Below are positions 1 to 9,042 of a DNA stretch of 46,127 bases, in pieces (the first letter of the stretch is position 1; each line of letters opens with the position of its first letter). The notes below the pieces were generated by a model. That model ran no database searches and had not been told where the DNA came from. It saw nothing but the letters and a program-made list of their open reading frames with translations. The translations under genes and the position numbers were made by a program. This stretch comes from Photobacterium sp. JCM 19050 (GTDB lineage: Bacteria; Pseudomonadota; Gammaproteobacteria; Enterobacterales; Vibrionaceae): NCBI GenBank assembly GCA_001310455.1, contig BAXG01000042.1:1-46127 (forward strand), written 5' to 3'.

Positions 1-1
1 T

Positions 2-25
2 GCATCTTGAGGTGGCTTGGGTATA
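2..25 (+). repeat. dispersed intergenic repeat, copy 1
   Basis: This 24-base element has the core CTTGAGG followed by TTGGGT(A/G)TA. It matches 11195-11218 at 20 of 24 positions by eye. Both copies lie between genes. I recall similar elements in Vibrio intergenic regions, but that is memory and not a search. Confidence 0.55.
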
Positions 26-37
26 CGACTGAATGAT

Positions 38-69
38 AAGCCCTCTTGATTTTTCTCGAGGGCTTTTTT
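38..69 (+). terminator. rho-independent terminator of an upstream gene outside the window
   Basis: The arms AAGCCCTC (38-45) and GAGGGCTT (58-65) pair perfectly around a 12-base loop, and a run of T follows. It would end a plus-strand transcript that enters from the left. Confidence 0.7.
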
Positions 70-214
70 AAGAGAATTTTTCATTGTTTAATACTTGAAC
101 ATGTTTTGATTAAAATTCGGTAATGCGTAGAGTATTAACGTCAAGTACATTTAAAAGTTTGAACCTCATGCCATCAATTAAATACACGAATAAAATCAGG
201 ATAAGGGCAGTAAA

Positions 215-1045
215 ATGGAAAATACAATGAGGAAATGCTTACAGGGAATTAAGTGGATGTTAATTAAAGACTTAAACAGATATTTCTTTCTCACTGTTCT
301 GGCAATGGGTTGTCTGATTATAACGTCTCCGGTACAGGCAGATTTAAAAAATACCATAAAGAAAATAAAACCTTCCGTTGTTGGGGTTGGCTCATACGCC
401 AGAAACGGAGGCAGACAGGCCAGAGTGTCTGGAACGGGCTTTGTTGTGGGAAGAGGGAATGTTGTCGCGACCAATGCGCACGTATTGCCTAAAGACTATG
501 TACCAAGCAGCAAGTTTGATTTGGCGGTTTTCGTTGGTCATGGGAAGAATCCAGATGTTCGACGGGCAGAAGTTATCGTGGTTGACGGGAAACACGACCT
601 TGCTTTGCTGAAAATCAAAGGACGCCCAGTAAAGGCGATGAAGCTCAGTGCATCCAACGTGGAAGAAGGAGAGGAGATAGCGTTTACCGGATTTCCTCTG
701 GGTGCGGTTCTCGGGCTTTACCCGGTGACACACCGAGGCATTGTTTCGAGCATTAGCCCCGTTGCTGTTCCCACTCCAAAAAACGCAGCGTCACTGACGT
801 CGAAGCAAATTGCAGCGTTAAGAAACCCATTTGATGTGTACCAGCTTGATGCGGTAGCGTATCCGGGAAACAGTGGTAGTGCGGTCTATAGTATTGAAAG
901 TGGGGAAGTTGTTGCCATAATCAATAGTGTATTGGTTAAGAAAACCAAAGAGTCCGCATTAACTGATCCCACCGCAATTAGCTATGCGATACCTGTAAGA
1001 TATTTGAGACAGCTAATGATGCAGAATGATGTCCCCCTTAATTAG
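215..1045 (+). CDS. exported trypsin-like serine protease (S1/DegP-type fold)
   Basis: This 276-residue protein is a probable periplasmic or secreted endopeptidase. A positively charged start and a hydrophobic stretch (about residues 22-39) lead to a signal-peptidase site after VQA (residue 42). The catalytic triad is visible in order: His89 in TNAHVL, Asp128 in KHDLALL and Ser220 in GNSGSAV. No PDZ domain follows, so it is shorter than DegP/DegS and resembles stand-alone trypsin-like peptidase_2 proteins. The start at 215 has AGGG upstream. Met15 (257) would give a more conventional signal peptide and is an alternative. It appears to be a single-gene unit. A hairpin covers the stop codon. 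Substrate unknown. Confidence 0.85.
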   Translation: MENTMRKCLQGIKWMLIKDLNRYFFLTVLAMGCLIITSPVQADLKNTIKKIKPSVVGVGSYARNGGRQARVSGTGFVVGRGNVVATNAHVLPKDYVPSSKFDLAVFVGHGKNPDVRRAEVIVVDGKHDLALLKIKGRPVKAMKLSASNVEEGEEIAFTGFPLGAVLGLYPVTHRGIVSSISPVAVPTPKNAASLTSKQIAALRNPFDVYQLDAVAYPGNSGSAVYSIESGEVVAIINSVLVKKTKESALTDPTAISYAIPVRYLRQLMMQNDVPLN

Positions 1046-1050
1046 GGGGA
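1032..1050 (+). terminator. hairpin across the stop codon of the protease gene
   Basis: The arms TCCCCCT (1032-1038) and AGGGGGA (1044-1050) pair perfectly around a 5-base loop, and the TAG stop lies at 1043-1045. No strong T-run follows, so it could stabilise the mRNA end rather than terminate transcription. Confidence 0.4.
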
Positions 1051-1259
1051 ATATCTATTATTAATAAAGAGTTACCGGAATCATCATTTATTCCTTATTT
1101 AGCGTTAACGTTGATTTGACACTCACCTCACATAATTTCTCTCATATCCCTTTATTTTTCTCAGATAATAAATCTGCTTCCATTAACCGTAGAGCACTTA
1201 TTTAACTTTCCGGCTCGGCGGTTTATTTCCTAGTGCATTTCATATAAAAGGGATTAAAG

Positions 1260-2048
1260 ATGTTTGAAAAGTTTACGGAATATATGGATTGCCAATTGGC
1301 GATATCTGAAAAGAGTCGTGAATTGGTTCATCAAATCCGTCACCGTGTTTATTGTGAAGAGTTAAATTTTGAACCGCAAAAAGTATCGCGGATGGAAACT
1401 GATGAATTTGATGATTTTTCTCTATTTTGCATGATAAAACAACGCTCCACAGATAAAGTTGCTGGTTGTGTCCGATTGGTATCCCCCGAGCACAGTGATC
1501 ACATGCTTCCCCTTGAAAAACATTGTGAAAATGTGATTACAGATCCTAACTACAAATTGGAACGTTTCCGTCGTGAGTCACTGTGTGAAATTTCCCGGCT
1601 TGCTATCCCTCTCGAGTTCAGACGCCGCCGTGACGAAAACAGACCCAAAGAGCTTGAGAAGCCCATCAGTCAGCTTTCTGAAGAGGAAAAACGTACCTTC
1701 CCTCTTATCTCCCTTGCTTTGTATTTCGCTGCCGCCTCAATGGGGGTACAGAAAGGCCACGAGCACTGCTTTGTCATGATGGAACCACGGCTTGCCCGAA
1801 GTATGCGCCTTCTTGGTATTCCTTTTGTACAGGTCGGGCCGGCGATTGAGTTCCGGGGTAAACGTGCGCCTTATTACATCAATGCTGAGCTTTTCCACAG
1901 TCGGTTGACACCTGAATTGGTTTACCTGTTCAGGGAGATCGACGGCCGTGTAAAGCAGGGTATGATGGGAATAACGCCAGGTAGCGTTTCAGGTATTCCC
2001 CTGAAAACTACGACAGTTCCGCTTCCCTCATCGAAATTCTTCAATTGA
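1260..2048 (+). CDS. PEP-CTERM/exosortase-associated N-acyltransferase (FeeM-like GNAT fold)
   Basis: This 262-residue protein resembles the family annotated as PEP-CTERM/exosortase system-associated acyltransferase, related to N-acyl amino acid synthases and autoinducer synthases. Family-like parts are the N-terminal IRHRVYCEEL block (about 26-35), the central VAGCVRLV strand (about 67-74), ERFRRESLCEISRLAIP (about 101-117) and a late LLGIPFVQVGP segment. Members are thought to transfer an acyl chain from acyl-ACP to an amine. AAGGG lies just upstream of the ATG. No exosortase or PEP-CTERM target gene is in the window, so its partners must be elsewhere or it works alone. The reading frame is intact. 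Confidence 0.8.
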   Translation: MFEKFTEYMDCQLAISEKSRELVHQIRHRVYCEELNFEPQKVSRMETDEFDDFSLFCMIKQRSTDKVAGCVRLVSPEHSDHMLPLEKHCENVITDPNYKLERFRRESLCEISRLAIPLEFRRRRDENRPKELEKPISQLSEEEKRTFPLISLALYFAAASMGVQKGHEHCFVMMEPRLARSMRLLGIPFVQVGPAIEFRGKRAPYYINAELFHSRLTPELVYLFREIDGRVKQGMMGITPGSVSGIPLKTTTVPLPSSKFFN

Positions 2049-2368
2049 TTACGCTTTAAACGCGCATGTTTGCCCAGTAAAACATGCGCGTTCTCTTATC
2101 CTGTTATCTCCTGTTGTTGCGATTATTTATAAATCCTTTCATGTCATACTTGCGAGAACGATCAGGGACAGAGACCGGGTATTCAGGTTGGATTTGTTGA
2201 ACCAAATTGACCATGAACTCCAGTGTTACGCCCTCTGTTTACTTAAGGTGTATGAAAAGCCACCAATTGGATACCTCTTCAGGCCACTAAACCCAACGTA
2301 AGTCACGCCTTTGTCACAAATTACACTCTAGACTTAGAGACAAACTAATAAAAATCATAGGGATATCT
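2049..2368. other. intergenic region between the acyltransferase and lon-family genes
   Basis: Apart from the hairpin at 2059-2092 I see no gene, RNA or clear promoter boxes here. The lon-family start at 2369 is preceded by AGGGATA, a fair ribosome binding site. Confidence 0.4.
2059..2092 (+). terminator. hairpin terminator after the acyltransferase gene
   Basis: The 13-base arms AACGCGCATGTTT (2059-2071) and AAACATGCGCGTT (2080-2092) are perfectly complementary. The tail is only moderately T-rich (CTCTTAT), so it is a strong stem with a weak tail. Confidence 0.6.
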
Positions 2369-4727
2369 ATGCCAATAGTGTCATTGACGCATCAGGATGT
2401 GTATCGCGAAGCTTCCCTCTCTTTGTTGGAATCAAAGACCACCAAAACCCTTGAACCTCTGGACGAAATCATTGGCCAGGACCGGGCCAAACAAGCCGTG
2501 GCGTTTGCAATGTCTATGAAGGAGAAGGGTTACAACATTTATGCGATTGGGGCTAATGGTCTGGGAAAACGCACCATGATTTTGCGTTACCTCAATCGTC
2601 ATCAGAAAGAAGAACAAACGGTTTATGACTGGTGTTATGTCGCCAATTTCAAAGAAGCGCGGGAACCTAAGGTACTGTGTTTGCCCGTCGGTCAGGGCAG
2701 TGAGTTCCGGACGGATATTGAAAAACTGATGACCAAATTGGTCAAATCACTGCCATTGGCCTTTGATAATGAACTCTACTTTGCCCGTTCAGAAAAGCTG
2801 AAAACTCAGCTTAGCCAGAAACAGGAAACGGCACTGGCGGCCATGAACGAAGAAGCGTTAAAAAAACATGTCAGCCTGAGTATTACTGCCCAGGGTGAGT
2901 ATGAGTTTGTCGCCATGAACGGTGAAGAGCCACACACCGAAGAAACCTTCATGGCGCTGTCGTCAAAAGAGCGCGCAAAGTTTGAGTCCAGCATTAATCA
3001 CCTTGAGCTCAAACTGCGTAACCTGGTTCGCGAACTGACAGAATGGGAAGACGATTTTTCAGAGAAAGTGCAGAAGCTCAACGAGGAAACGGCACTGAGT
3101 GTGATTGCCCCTCAGGTGAAAGGGCTGAAAGAAAAATACCAGGGGATCCCTGAAGTAAAAGCTTTTCTCGGGGATATGCAAAAAGACATCGTTGATAACC
3201 TGGATATCTTTCTTCAGGCGAGTGATGAGCAATCTGAGCTTTCTTATGCAACCCTGGAGAAAAAGCTGCCAAGGCGTTACCAGGTGAATGTGATGGTTTC
3301 ACATGCCCATGATAACTTCCCTGTGGTGGTGGAAGAGAGCCCGAACTATCACACCATTTTTGGCTATACCGAAAATGCAACTTACAAAGGGACAGTATTT
3401 ACAGACTTCTCCCTGATCCGGCTGGCAGCCTTCATAAAGCCAACGGTGGCGTGTTGCTGATGGATGCCATTAAGGTACTTGAGCGTCCTTACGTTTGGGA
3501 CGGACTTAAGCGTGCGCTGCGTTCCCGCCAACTGAACATGAACTCCCTTGAACGTGAGGTGACGCTGACCGGCACGATTTCCATGGAGCCGGAGCCGATT
3601 CCGCTGAATGTTAAGATCATCCTGTTTGGTGATTACCACACCTATCAGTTGCTGCAGCACTACGATGCGGAATTCGGTGAGCTGTTCCGGGTGACGGCTG
3701 ACTTTGAAGATGACATGAACCGTACGGATGAATCGGAGATGCAATATGCCCGGTTTATCTCCAGCATCGTTCATGACAACAGTATGCTGCATTGTGACCG
3801 TCAGGCCATAGGGCGGATTATTGAATTCAGCTCCCGTCAGGCGGCTGACCAGAACAAGCTTTCCCTCCACTCGGCGGACATCGCCAATTTGCTCCGTGAA
3901 TCGAACTACTGGCAAAAGAAGCCGGTTCAACAACCATTCGTGGCAAGCACGTTGAAAAAGCGTTGGAAAGCCAGGAAAACCGCGTAAGCCGACTGCGTGA
4001 CAATGTGATGGAAAACTTCATTAACGGCGTGACACTCATCGAAACCAAAGGAAAAGCGGTAGGCCAGGTGAATGCCCTTTCGGTGATCACAACAAACGAC
4101 CACAGTTTTGGCGCACCTAACCGGATTACTGCTACTGCCTCTTACGGAAAAGGTGAAGTCCTTGATATAGAACGTAAGGTAAGAATGGGCGGAAACATCC
4201 ATTCAAAAGGCGTGATGATCCTTTCGGCCTACCTTGCCTCGCTGTTTGGGAAAGAGGAAAAAATCCCACTGACTACTCACCTGACATTCGAGCAAAATTA
4301 TGGTGGTGTCGACGGAGACAGTGCTTCCATGGCGGAACTCTGTGCGATTGTGTCAGCCTTTTCAAACCTGCCAATGCGCCAAGACATCGCCATAACCGGT
4401 TCGATGAACCAGTTCGGCCAGGCGCAGCCAATTGGTGGTGTGAATGAAAAGATTGAGGGCTTCTTTGATGTGTGTGGCATTAAAGGGCGTACGTCAAAAC
4501 AGGGTGTTATCATCCCGCGTACCAACGTACATCACCTGATGTTGCGAAAAGACGTGCGTCAAGCTGTGGAAAAAGGCACCTTCCATATTTGGGCTATTGA
4601 CCACGTATCGGAGGCCATTGAACTGTTTATGGAAAGGCCGTCAGGCATCGGAATGAAGAAATTGCCGAGCGATTCGGTTATTGCAGCGGTGATTGACAAC
4701 CTCGACAAATTAAGACGCGAGAAATAG
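2369..4727 (+). CDS. LonB-like ATP-dependent protease (AAA_32/YcbZ type), two frame breaks
   Basis: Cytoplasmic AAA+ protease of the Lon family. With both breaks repaired it is 786 residues. An N-terminal ATPase segment carries GANGLGKRT (61-69), a Walker A with Arg-Thr in place of the usual Thr/Ser. A helical insert lies around 150-310, then the ATPase core with SLHKANGGVL and the GTISMEPEPIPLNVKIILFGD block. The C-terminal Lon protease domain has Ser652 (GDSAS) and Lys695 (VNEK), 43 apart as in E. coli Lon. Breaks lie at about 3421 and 3912; each is repaired by one G in a GG run, restoring IRAGSLHKANGG and SNYWAKEAGS. Nothing else is decayed, so I read it as one intact gene. A strong terminator follows. 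Confidence 0.9.
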
Positions 4728-4764
4728 CCATTCTTAATTTTTTAACAGCAGTTTCAAACAGATA

Positions 4765-4788
4765 AACCCCGTTTCGACGGGGTTTTTT
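4765..4788 (+). terminator. rho-independent terminator of the lon-family gene
   Basis: The arms AACCCCGT (4765-4772) and ACGGGGTT (4777-4784) enclose a TTCG tetraloop, and a run of six T starts inside the second arm. Confidence 0.9.
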
Positions 4789-4873
4789 ATTGTCGCTAAG
4801 ACATTGTCTCAACATCCCCCTGACTAGGATGGGCTGGAGTGTGTACCTATTCCTGTTTTGGGGGCGTAATACT

Positions 4874-6037
4874 GTGATTGTGTTGAAGGAACTGAAAATA
4901 ACAAAAAAACCGGATGTCATAGAAGTGAGTGCTGATGTTGATGGCGCAGATCCGTTTGAATTTCAACTGCCTGAAAAATATGACGCTTTTCTGGACGATG
5001 AATCCGTAGATGCATTCCTGTTGCTTTACACCTGGCATGCAATGGAGTTAGGGGTTCCTCTGGAAGTGGCGGCTCCGGTATCCGCTAAGTTCGCCGGAAA
5101 TCTGGACCGGATTCAGAAGGTCTTTTTGTCACTATGTCCGGCATTAAGAAAGGTAAAGATTACCTGTGTGAATGCCCGGTCAGTCTGGCGCCGGCAAGGC
5201 TCCTTTGCTTCAACAGGCTTTAGCGGGGGAGTAGACAGTTGGTTTACGACGTTAAAAGCAATCCAGAACGGTCGCCCTTTTGATTGTTTTTTGTTTAGCA
5301 GTACCGGTCAGCATGGCGTTCATCAGGTAGAGGAGGTTTTTCAAAGCCGTTATCAAACAGCGCTTTATGCACTCTCCTCTGTTTCAGGCAACCTTATGAA
5401 GCTTGAAAGCAATATTGACCGGGTTCTCCGGCATGGCTTTATGCAGACCCACACCATACGTAACCTTGCCTGTGCGTTGCTGCTACAGGGCAAGATCCGA
5501 AGCTACCTTTATTCGTCAGCATACGATTTCATTCCCGACAAAATTACCCCTAGCAGTGACATGGCGACGGTGGAGTATTTTCTTCTTCCTTTGATCGTGA
5601 CAGAGCGCTTTGAGGCGAAAACCGCCGGATTAGGTGCATCCAGAACAGAAAAACTGGTTTACCTGTCAGGTAGGCAGGAGTTCAATGGCAAGCTCTATGT
5701 TTGTACTGAAAAGCGAATACCCGCAACAAACTGTGGTACTTGCTTTAAATGCAGACGGACATTGCTGTTACTAGCGTACCTCGGGTTGGATTCTGTCATT
5801 GAGCAAAGCTTTGATTACCCGGCATTTAAAAAGCGGAAATGGGCGATGGAGCTCGGGGCTTTGGTGGCGGCCGAGAATAGTGTCCCGGAGTATGAAGTCG
5901 CTGACATTATTTACCGCCACTGGGGTTCGCGTACCCGCATAGTGAAACCCCTGATTTCCGCATTGGCAGCAATAAAACCTCACACTCCGACATCATTGCA
6001 ATGGCGCATTAAGAACCATTACCCGTACCTATGGTGA
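4874..6037 (+). CDS. uncharacterised PP-loop (SGGVDS) ATPase with a C-X2-C-X2-C cluster
   Basis: I cannot name this 387-residue protein. It carries SGGVDS at 117-122, the pyrophosphate-binding loop of N-type ATP pyrophosphatases (QueC, TtcA, asparagine synthetase), which adenylate a substrate. Near the C-terminus NCGTCFKCRRT gives Cys287, Cys290 and Cys293, a likely zinc or Fe-S site. The first ~110 residues have no recognisable domain. I chose the GTG at 4874 because GGGGGCG lies about 8 bases upstream; the frame stays open to 4790, and the extra residues there look non-coding. It converges on a pyruvyl transferase-sulfotransferase-glycosyltransferase operon, which hints at glycan or precursor modification, but that is inference. 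QueC-like defence proteins are an alternative family, though no partner genes are present. Confidence 0.65.
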   Translation: MIVLKELKITKKPDVIEVSADVDGADPFEFQLPEKYDAFLDDESVDAFLLLYTWHAMELGVPLEVAAPVSAKFAGNLDRIQKVFLSLCPALRKVKITCVNARSVWRRQGSFASTGFSGGVDSWFTTLKAIQNGRPFDCFLFSSTGQHGVHQVEEVFQSRYQTALYALSSVSGNLMKLESNIDRVLRHGFMQTHTIRNLACALLLQGKIRSYLYSSAYDFIPDKITPSSDMATVEYFLLPLIVTERFEAKTAGLGASRTEKLVYLSGRQEFNGKLYVCTEKRIPATNCGTCFKCRRTLLLLAYLGLDSVIEQSFDYPAFKKRKWAMELGALVAAENSVPEYEVADIIYRHWGSRTRIVKPLISALAAIKPHTPTSLQWRIKNHYPYLW

Positions 6038-6066
6038 TAAAGCACCGAGCGCGCGTAATGCTTAAA

Positions 6067-7101
6067 TTACACCGTATCTTTTTGTGTTGAGGTTGAGTTA
6101 GCTGAGGGACGGAGCAGGTGCTTTATTAGAAGGAACGCTGAGCCAAACAGCCACTTCAGGGAGAAATCCCAACTCAGTGCCAGCTTTGCAGTGCGCATTG
6201 CGCGGCCGGTTTCACCGAGCGAAAGATAAGCCAGTGTGAGGTTTTTTGCGGTGAAACTGGCCCCACGCCGCGCGGTTTGCACTACCCCCGGGTTGTGATG
6301 GGTAAGTGCCAGTTGCGAAAACATGTCCAGGCGTGTCAGTAGCTTGTCCCGATCTGAGAGAATATTGGAGGCACTCGTGACGTCTACGCCGGGTATCCGG
6401 TGTTCAGCAATGACCACCGGATAGTGCAATACCTTCTTGCTGTGCCCGGACAGGCGCAGAAAAAGCTCCATATCTTCCTCGTAAAACAGGTCTTTTCTGA
6501 ACCCACCCCATTGCGACAACAGATCTCGCCGGTAAAACGTAATATTGAGGTGAGGGAACCCGCCATGCCGGTAGAAATGAGCAGGGGTAGTGGTGATGAA
6601 CGGGTGTGGCGGATGCCTGTGACCTTCTAATTGCCCGGCGGCTTGTGCTTCACTTACAGGCGGTGAAAACCAGCTGGCTTTTTTGACCGAACCGGCTGCA
6701 TCTACTGCACGTTGGTCGGCAAAAACAATATCGGGTGATTGTCTTGATAAAGTATCAGCCAGCGCTTCCAGGTAACCGTCGTCTATCCAGATATCATCAT
6801 CATCGCAGAAGCCAATGTAATTACCGGAAGCTTGCTGGATACCCAAATTTCGTGCAATTGCTGGTCCCAGGGCAGGGTATGCGGTATTCGTGTCCGGTAA
6901 AAGCGTCACCTTATCGCCATATTTTTGCTTCAGCTGGGTTAAGTGCTGCGAGTAAATTTGGAGGCTTTCTTCTGTCGATCCATTGTTGACTACAATCACT
7001 TCAAGGTTGTCGTAGGTTTGTGCCAAAACGGAATCAATAGCCTGTGCCGCCAGTGATGGCCGGTTTGATGTGGCTATGATCACTGAAAACCGGATGCTCA
7101 T
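6067..7101 (-). CDS. GT2-family glycosyltransferase
   Basis: This 344-residue GT-A fold enzyme probably transfers a sugar to a surface glycan at the cytoplasmic membrane face. It starts with the family pattern FSVIIATSNRP (5-15). It continues with EVIVVNNGS (34-42) and the metal-binding acidic cluster CDDDDIW (99-105). An EEDMELFLRL segment follows, typical of the catalytic base region. The C-terminal ~90 residues are helical, with no clear membrane span. Its ATG overlaps the sulfotransferase stop in an ATGA junction (7098-7101), so the two are translationally coupled. It is last in a three-gene operon. Frame intact. Sugar donor and acceptor unknown. Confidence 0.85.
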   Translation of the reverse strand: MSIRFSVIIATSNRPSLAAQAIDSVLAQTYDNLEVIVVNNGSTEESLQIYSQHLTQLKQKYGDKVTLLPDTNTAYPALGPAIARNLGIQQASGNYIGFCDDDDIWIDDGYLEALADTLSRQSPDIVFADQRAVDAAGSVKKASWFSPPVSEAQAAGQLEGHRHPPHPFITTTPAHFYRHGGFPHLNITFYRRDLLSQWGGFRKDLFYEEDMELFLRLSGHSKKVLHYPVVIAEHRIPGVDVTSASNILSDRDKLLTRLDMFSQLALTHHNPGVVQTARRGASFTAKNLTLAYLSLGETGRAMRTAKLALSWDFSLKWLFGSAFLLIKHLLRPSANSTSTQKDTV

Positions 7102-7862
7102 GCGGTCTCTTTATTCGTCTTCCAATAGGTGTTCATCAACCAACTACAGTGTTGCTCTACCTTGTCTGACACAAAGTGGGGGTCGAGCTTTGCCAAAATA
7201 GAATCGGCCTTTGCCATCTGGTTGGTATGGACAGAATCCAACTCTCCTTTAAGTCCCAGAAATTGTCGGATATCGGCCAGCTTATGACTGATGTCTTCGG
7301 TCCGGATAACTAATTGCTGGGATGACGGGATACTGTCGAACAGAATACGGTACTGTTCACTGTACTGTGCAAGGTAGGCATCCAACGAATAGAGGCCATT
7401 TTCTTCAAGGATACGTTCAGAGTGACTATATCCCCGGTGATGGCGACGCCAAATAAAATCGCGGTAAGGCTGCCATTCGGCAGGTTGGCGTTTGGCATGA
7501 AAACTGATTCTGGAAGCCAGCCATGCCGAGGGTTCGCGAACGGTGATAATAAACTTTGCTGCCGGATAGAGTCCGACAAGTTGTGGGGTAAGGTACCCGA
7601 GCGGGTGTGATGATTCAAATTCCAGGTTCAGACGCCGGTCGCGCTTTTTGACTGCTGCAGTACATGCTGATTCAGTCATGTTTCCTGAAAGGTAGTCCAT
7701 CACCAATTGTGTCGTTTCCGGGGTTTCCGGTTCATGGGCAGAGCGCAGGTGAGGCGTCAACATATGTGACAGGGAAGTAGTACCGGTTTTCGCTGCGCCA
7801 AGGCAATACCCTTGAACTTTTCTCGGTCTGAGGCTGGCTAAAGTCTCTTTAAGGCTGTTCAC
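7098..7862 (-). CDS. sulfotransferase family protein
   Basis: This 254-residue soluble protein has both PAPS-binding elements. The 5'-phosphosulfate loop is AAKTGTTS (23-30). The 3'-phosphate element is VREPSAWLASRIS (108-120), with Arg109 and Ser120 placed as expected. It probably sulfates a sugar of the glycan made by its neighbours. The start is GTG at 7862, 14 bases inside the upstream pyruvyl transferase-like gene, and the end overlaps the glycosyltransferase ATG by 4 bases, so all three genes are likely one coupled operon. Frame intact. Acceptor not predictable from sequence. Confidence 0.8.
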   Translation of the reverse strand: MNSLKETLASLRPRKVQGYCLGAAKTGTTSLSHMLTPHLRSAHEPETPETTQLVMDYLSGNMTESACTAAVKKRDRRLNLEFESSHPLGYLTPQLVGLYPAAKFIITVREPSAWLASRISFHAKRQPAEWQPYRDFIWRRHHRGYSHSERILEENGLYSLDAYLAQYSEQYRILFDSIPSSQQLVIRTEDISHKLADIRQFLGLKGELDSVHTNQMAKADSILAKLDPHFVSDKVEQHCSWLMNTYWKTNKETA

Positions 7863-8702
7863 ACGCGGCTTCCTTTAACAAAAATTCTTTGGTGGCTGAG
7901 AAGCAATTTCGCAACGCATCTTGTCTTGCATCCAGCACTTTGTTTTCACTCAACACAAACTGACCTTTGCTCGCCAACTTTTTTAGTTGTTGCGTTAGCA
8001 GGTGTTGTTTGATTTTTTGTGTGGCAAGCGCCCGGAGTCCGGATGCTTCTCCGGGCCAGAGGGCTGGGAGGGAAGTCAGTGTTACGTCGAGGGAGAGTGA
8101 CTTCCCCCAGTCTTGCCATTTAAACGGGAGGATTTCAGGCGAAGTACTGACGCCTAACCAAGGCGTTCTGTATGCATCGGCAAAAATGGCACCGTGCAGG
8201 GATGAAGTAATCAACCTGTCAGCACCGGCGATGGCGGAGAACACCGCGTCTTGCTCATCAGACGGGGAGATGTATCGCCAGCCTAACGATTCGATCAATG
8301 ATTTATACTTCGGCGAATCAATACCGATATGTGGCATAAACGCGATGTTTGAAAGGGTTGGCCTAAGTGACTCCGGTGATTTCACCAACGGGATCAATGC
8401 ACCCGGTCGGTGATCGCCAGTGAACGGTCAAGCCCTAAAGTGTCAGCGGTCAGAGGACCTCTTACGCACCCAATGTGCCAACGCTTATCAATAGTGACGG
8501 AAGCGGTTCCATAGCCTGATCCGCTTCCCATCACCAGGTAGCGATTTGACGCGGGAAGCTTATTGTTGAGAACGGTGCCGATGCCAACAAGCAGCGTTTC
8601 CGGGAACGCATTAACCGCATCACCCAGCCACTCATGCCAGAACCACAGGTTGATGTCATCACCAATGTTTGGGTGTTGACAGATGTGATGATGAATTTTC
8701 AC
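7849..8702 (-). CDS. polysaccharide pyruvyl transferase family protein, one frame break
   Basis: About 284 residues after repair. The N-terminus KIHHHICQHPNIGDDINLW contains the NxGDD element of this family, followed by VMGSGSGYG (glycine loop) and a C-terminal LITSSLHGAIFA block, the SLHG signature of pyruvyl transferases (CsaB/WcaK type). The expected role is adding a ketal pyruvate to a cell-surface sugar. The start is GTG at 8702, preceded by a strong GGAGG. The frame breaks at about 8402-8408, where one missing C or G restores a D-(P/R)-G-A-L-I-P turn. First gene of the operon with the sulfotransferase and GT2 genes. Confidence 0.75.
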
Positions 8703-9042
8703 CGTTCCTCCATCACATTTCCTACCTTTTCGCCAACAAACCCAAGTTGGTCGGTACCGGGCCAAATCATATTGTTATCCTCAAACGTTCCTTGTTTTTG
8801 ACCGGCCTGCTTCTGGTTGACAGAAATGCCTAACTTGCGAAATTTGCAGGTCTTCTTTTCAAAACCAGTGTATTCGCTGTTGTGCTTCGGGTCAGTGTCA
8901 TGAGTGAGACATCATGAAACCAACAAAAAAGCGTCATCGTAAGGAACATTAGACAGAACAGTAAAATAGGATTGATTGTTTTTTGTGCAAAAGTGAGATT
9001 GAGTGGTAGAGTAATGCTTAACAGGGCGAGGGGACGAAAACG
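8703..9042. other. divergent intergenic region
   Basis: This 340-base spacer separates the minus-strand glycan operon from the plus-strand coiled-coil gene and should hold both promoters. I see no confident -35/-10 pair, RNA gene or long repeat. Confidence 0.35.

Noticed and set aside
4874..6037. QueC-like anti-phage (Qat-type) gene
   Set aside because: Only the PP-loop is shared. No QatA, QatB or TatD-like partner lies nearby, and the neighbours are glycan-modifying genes.
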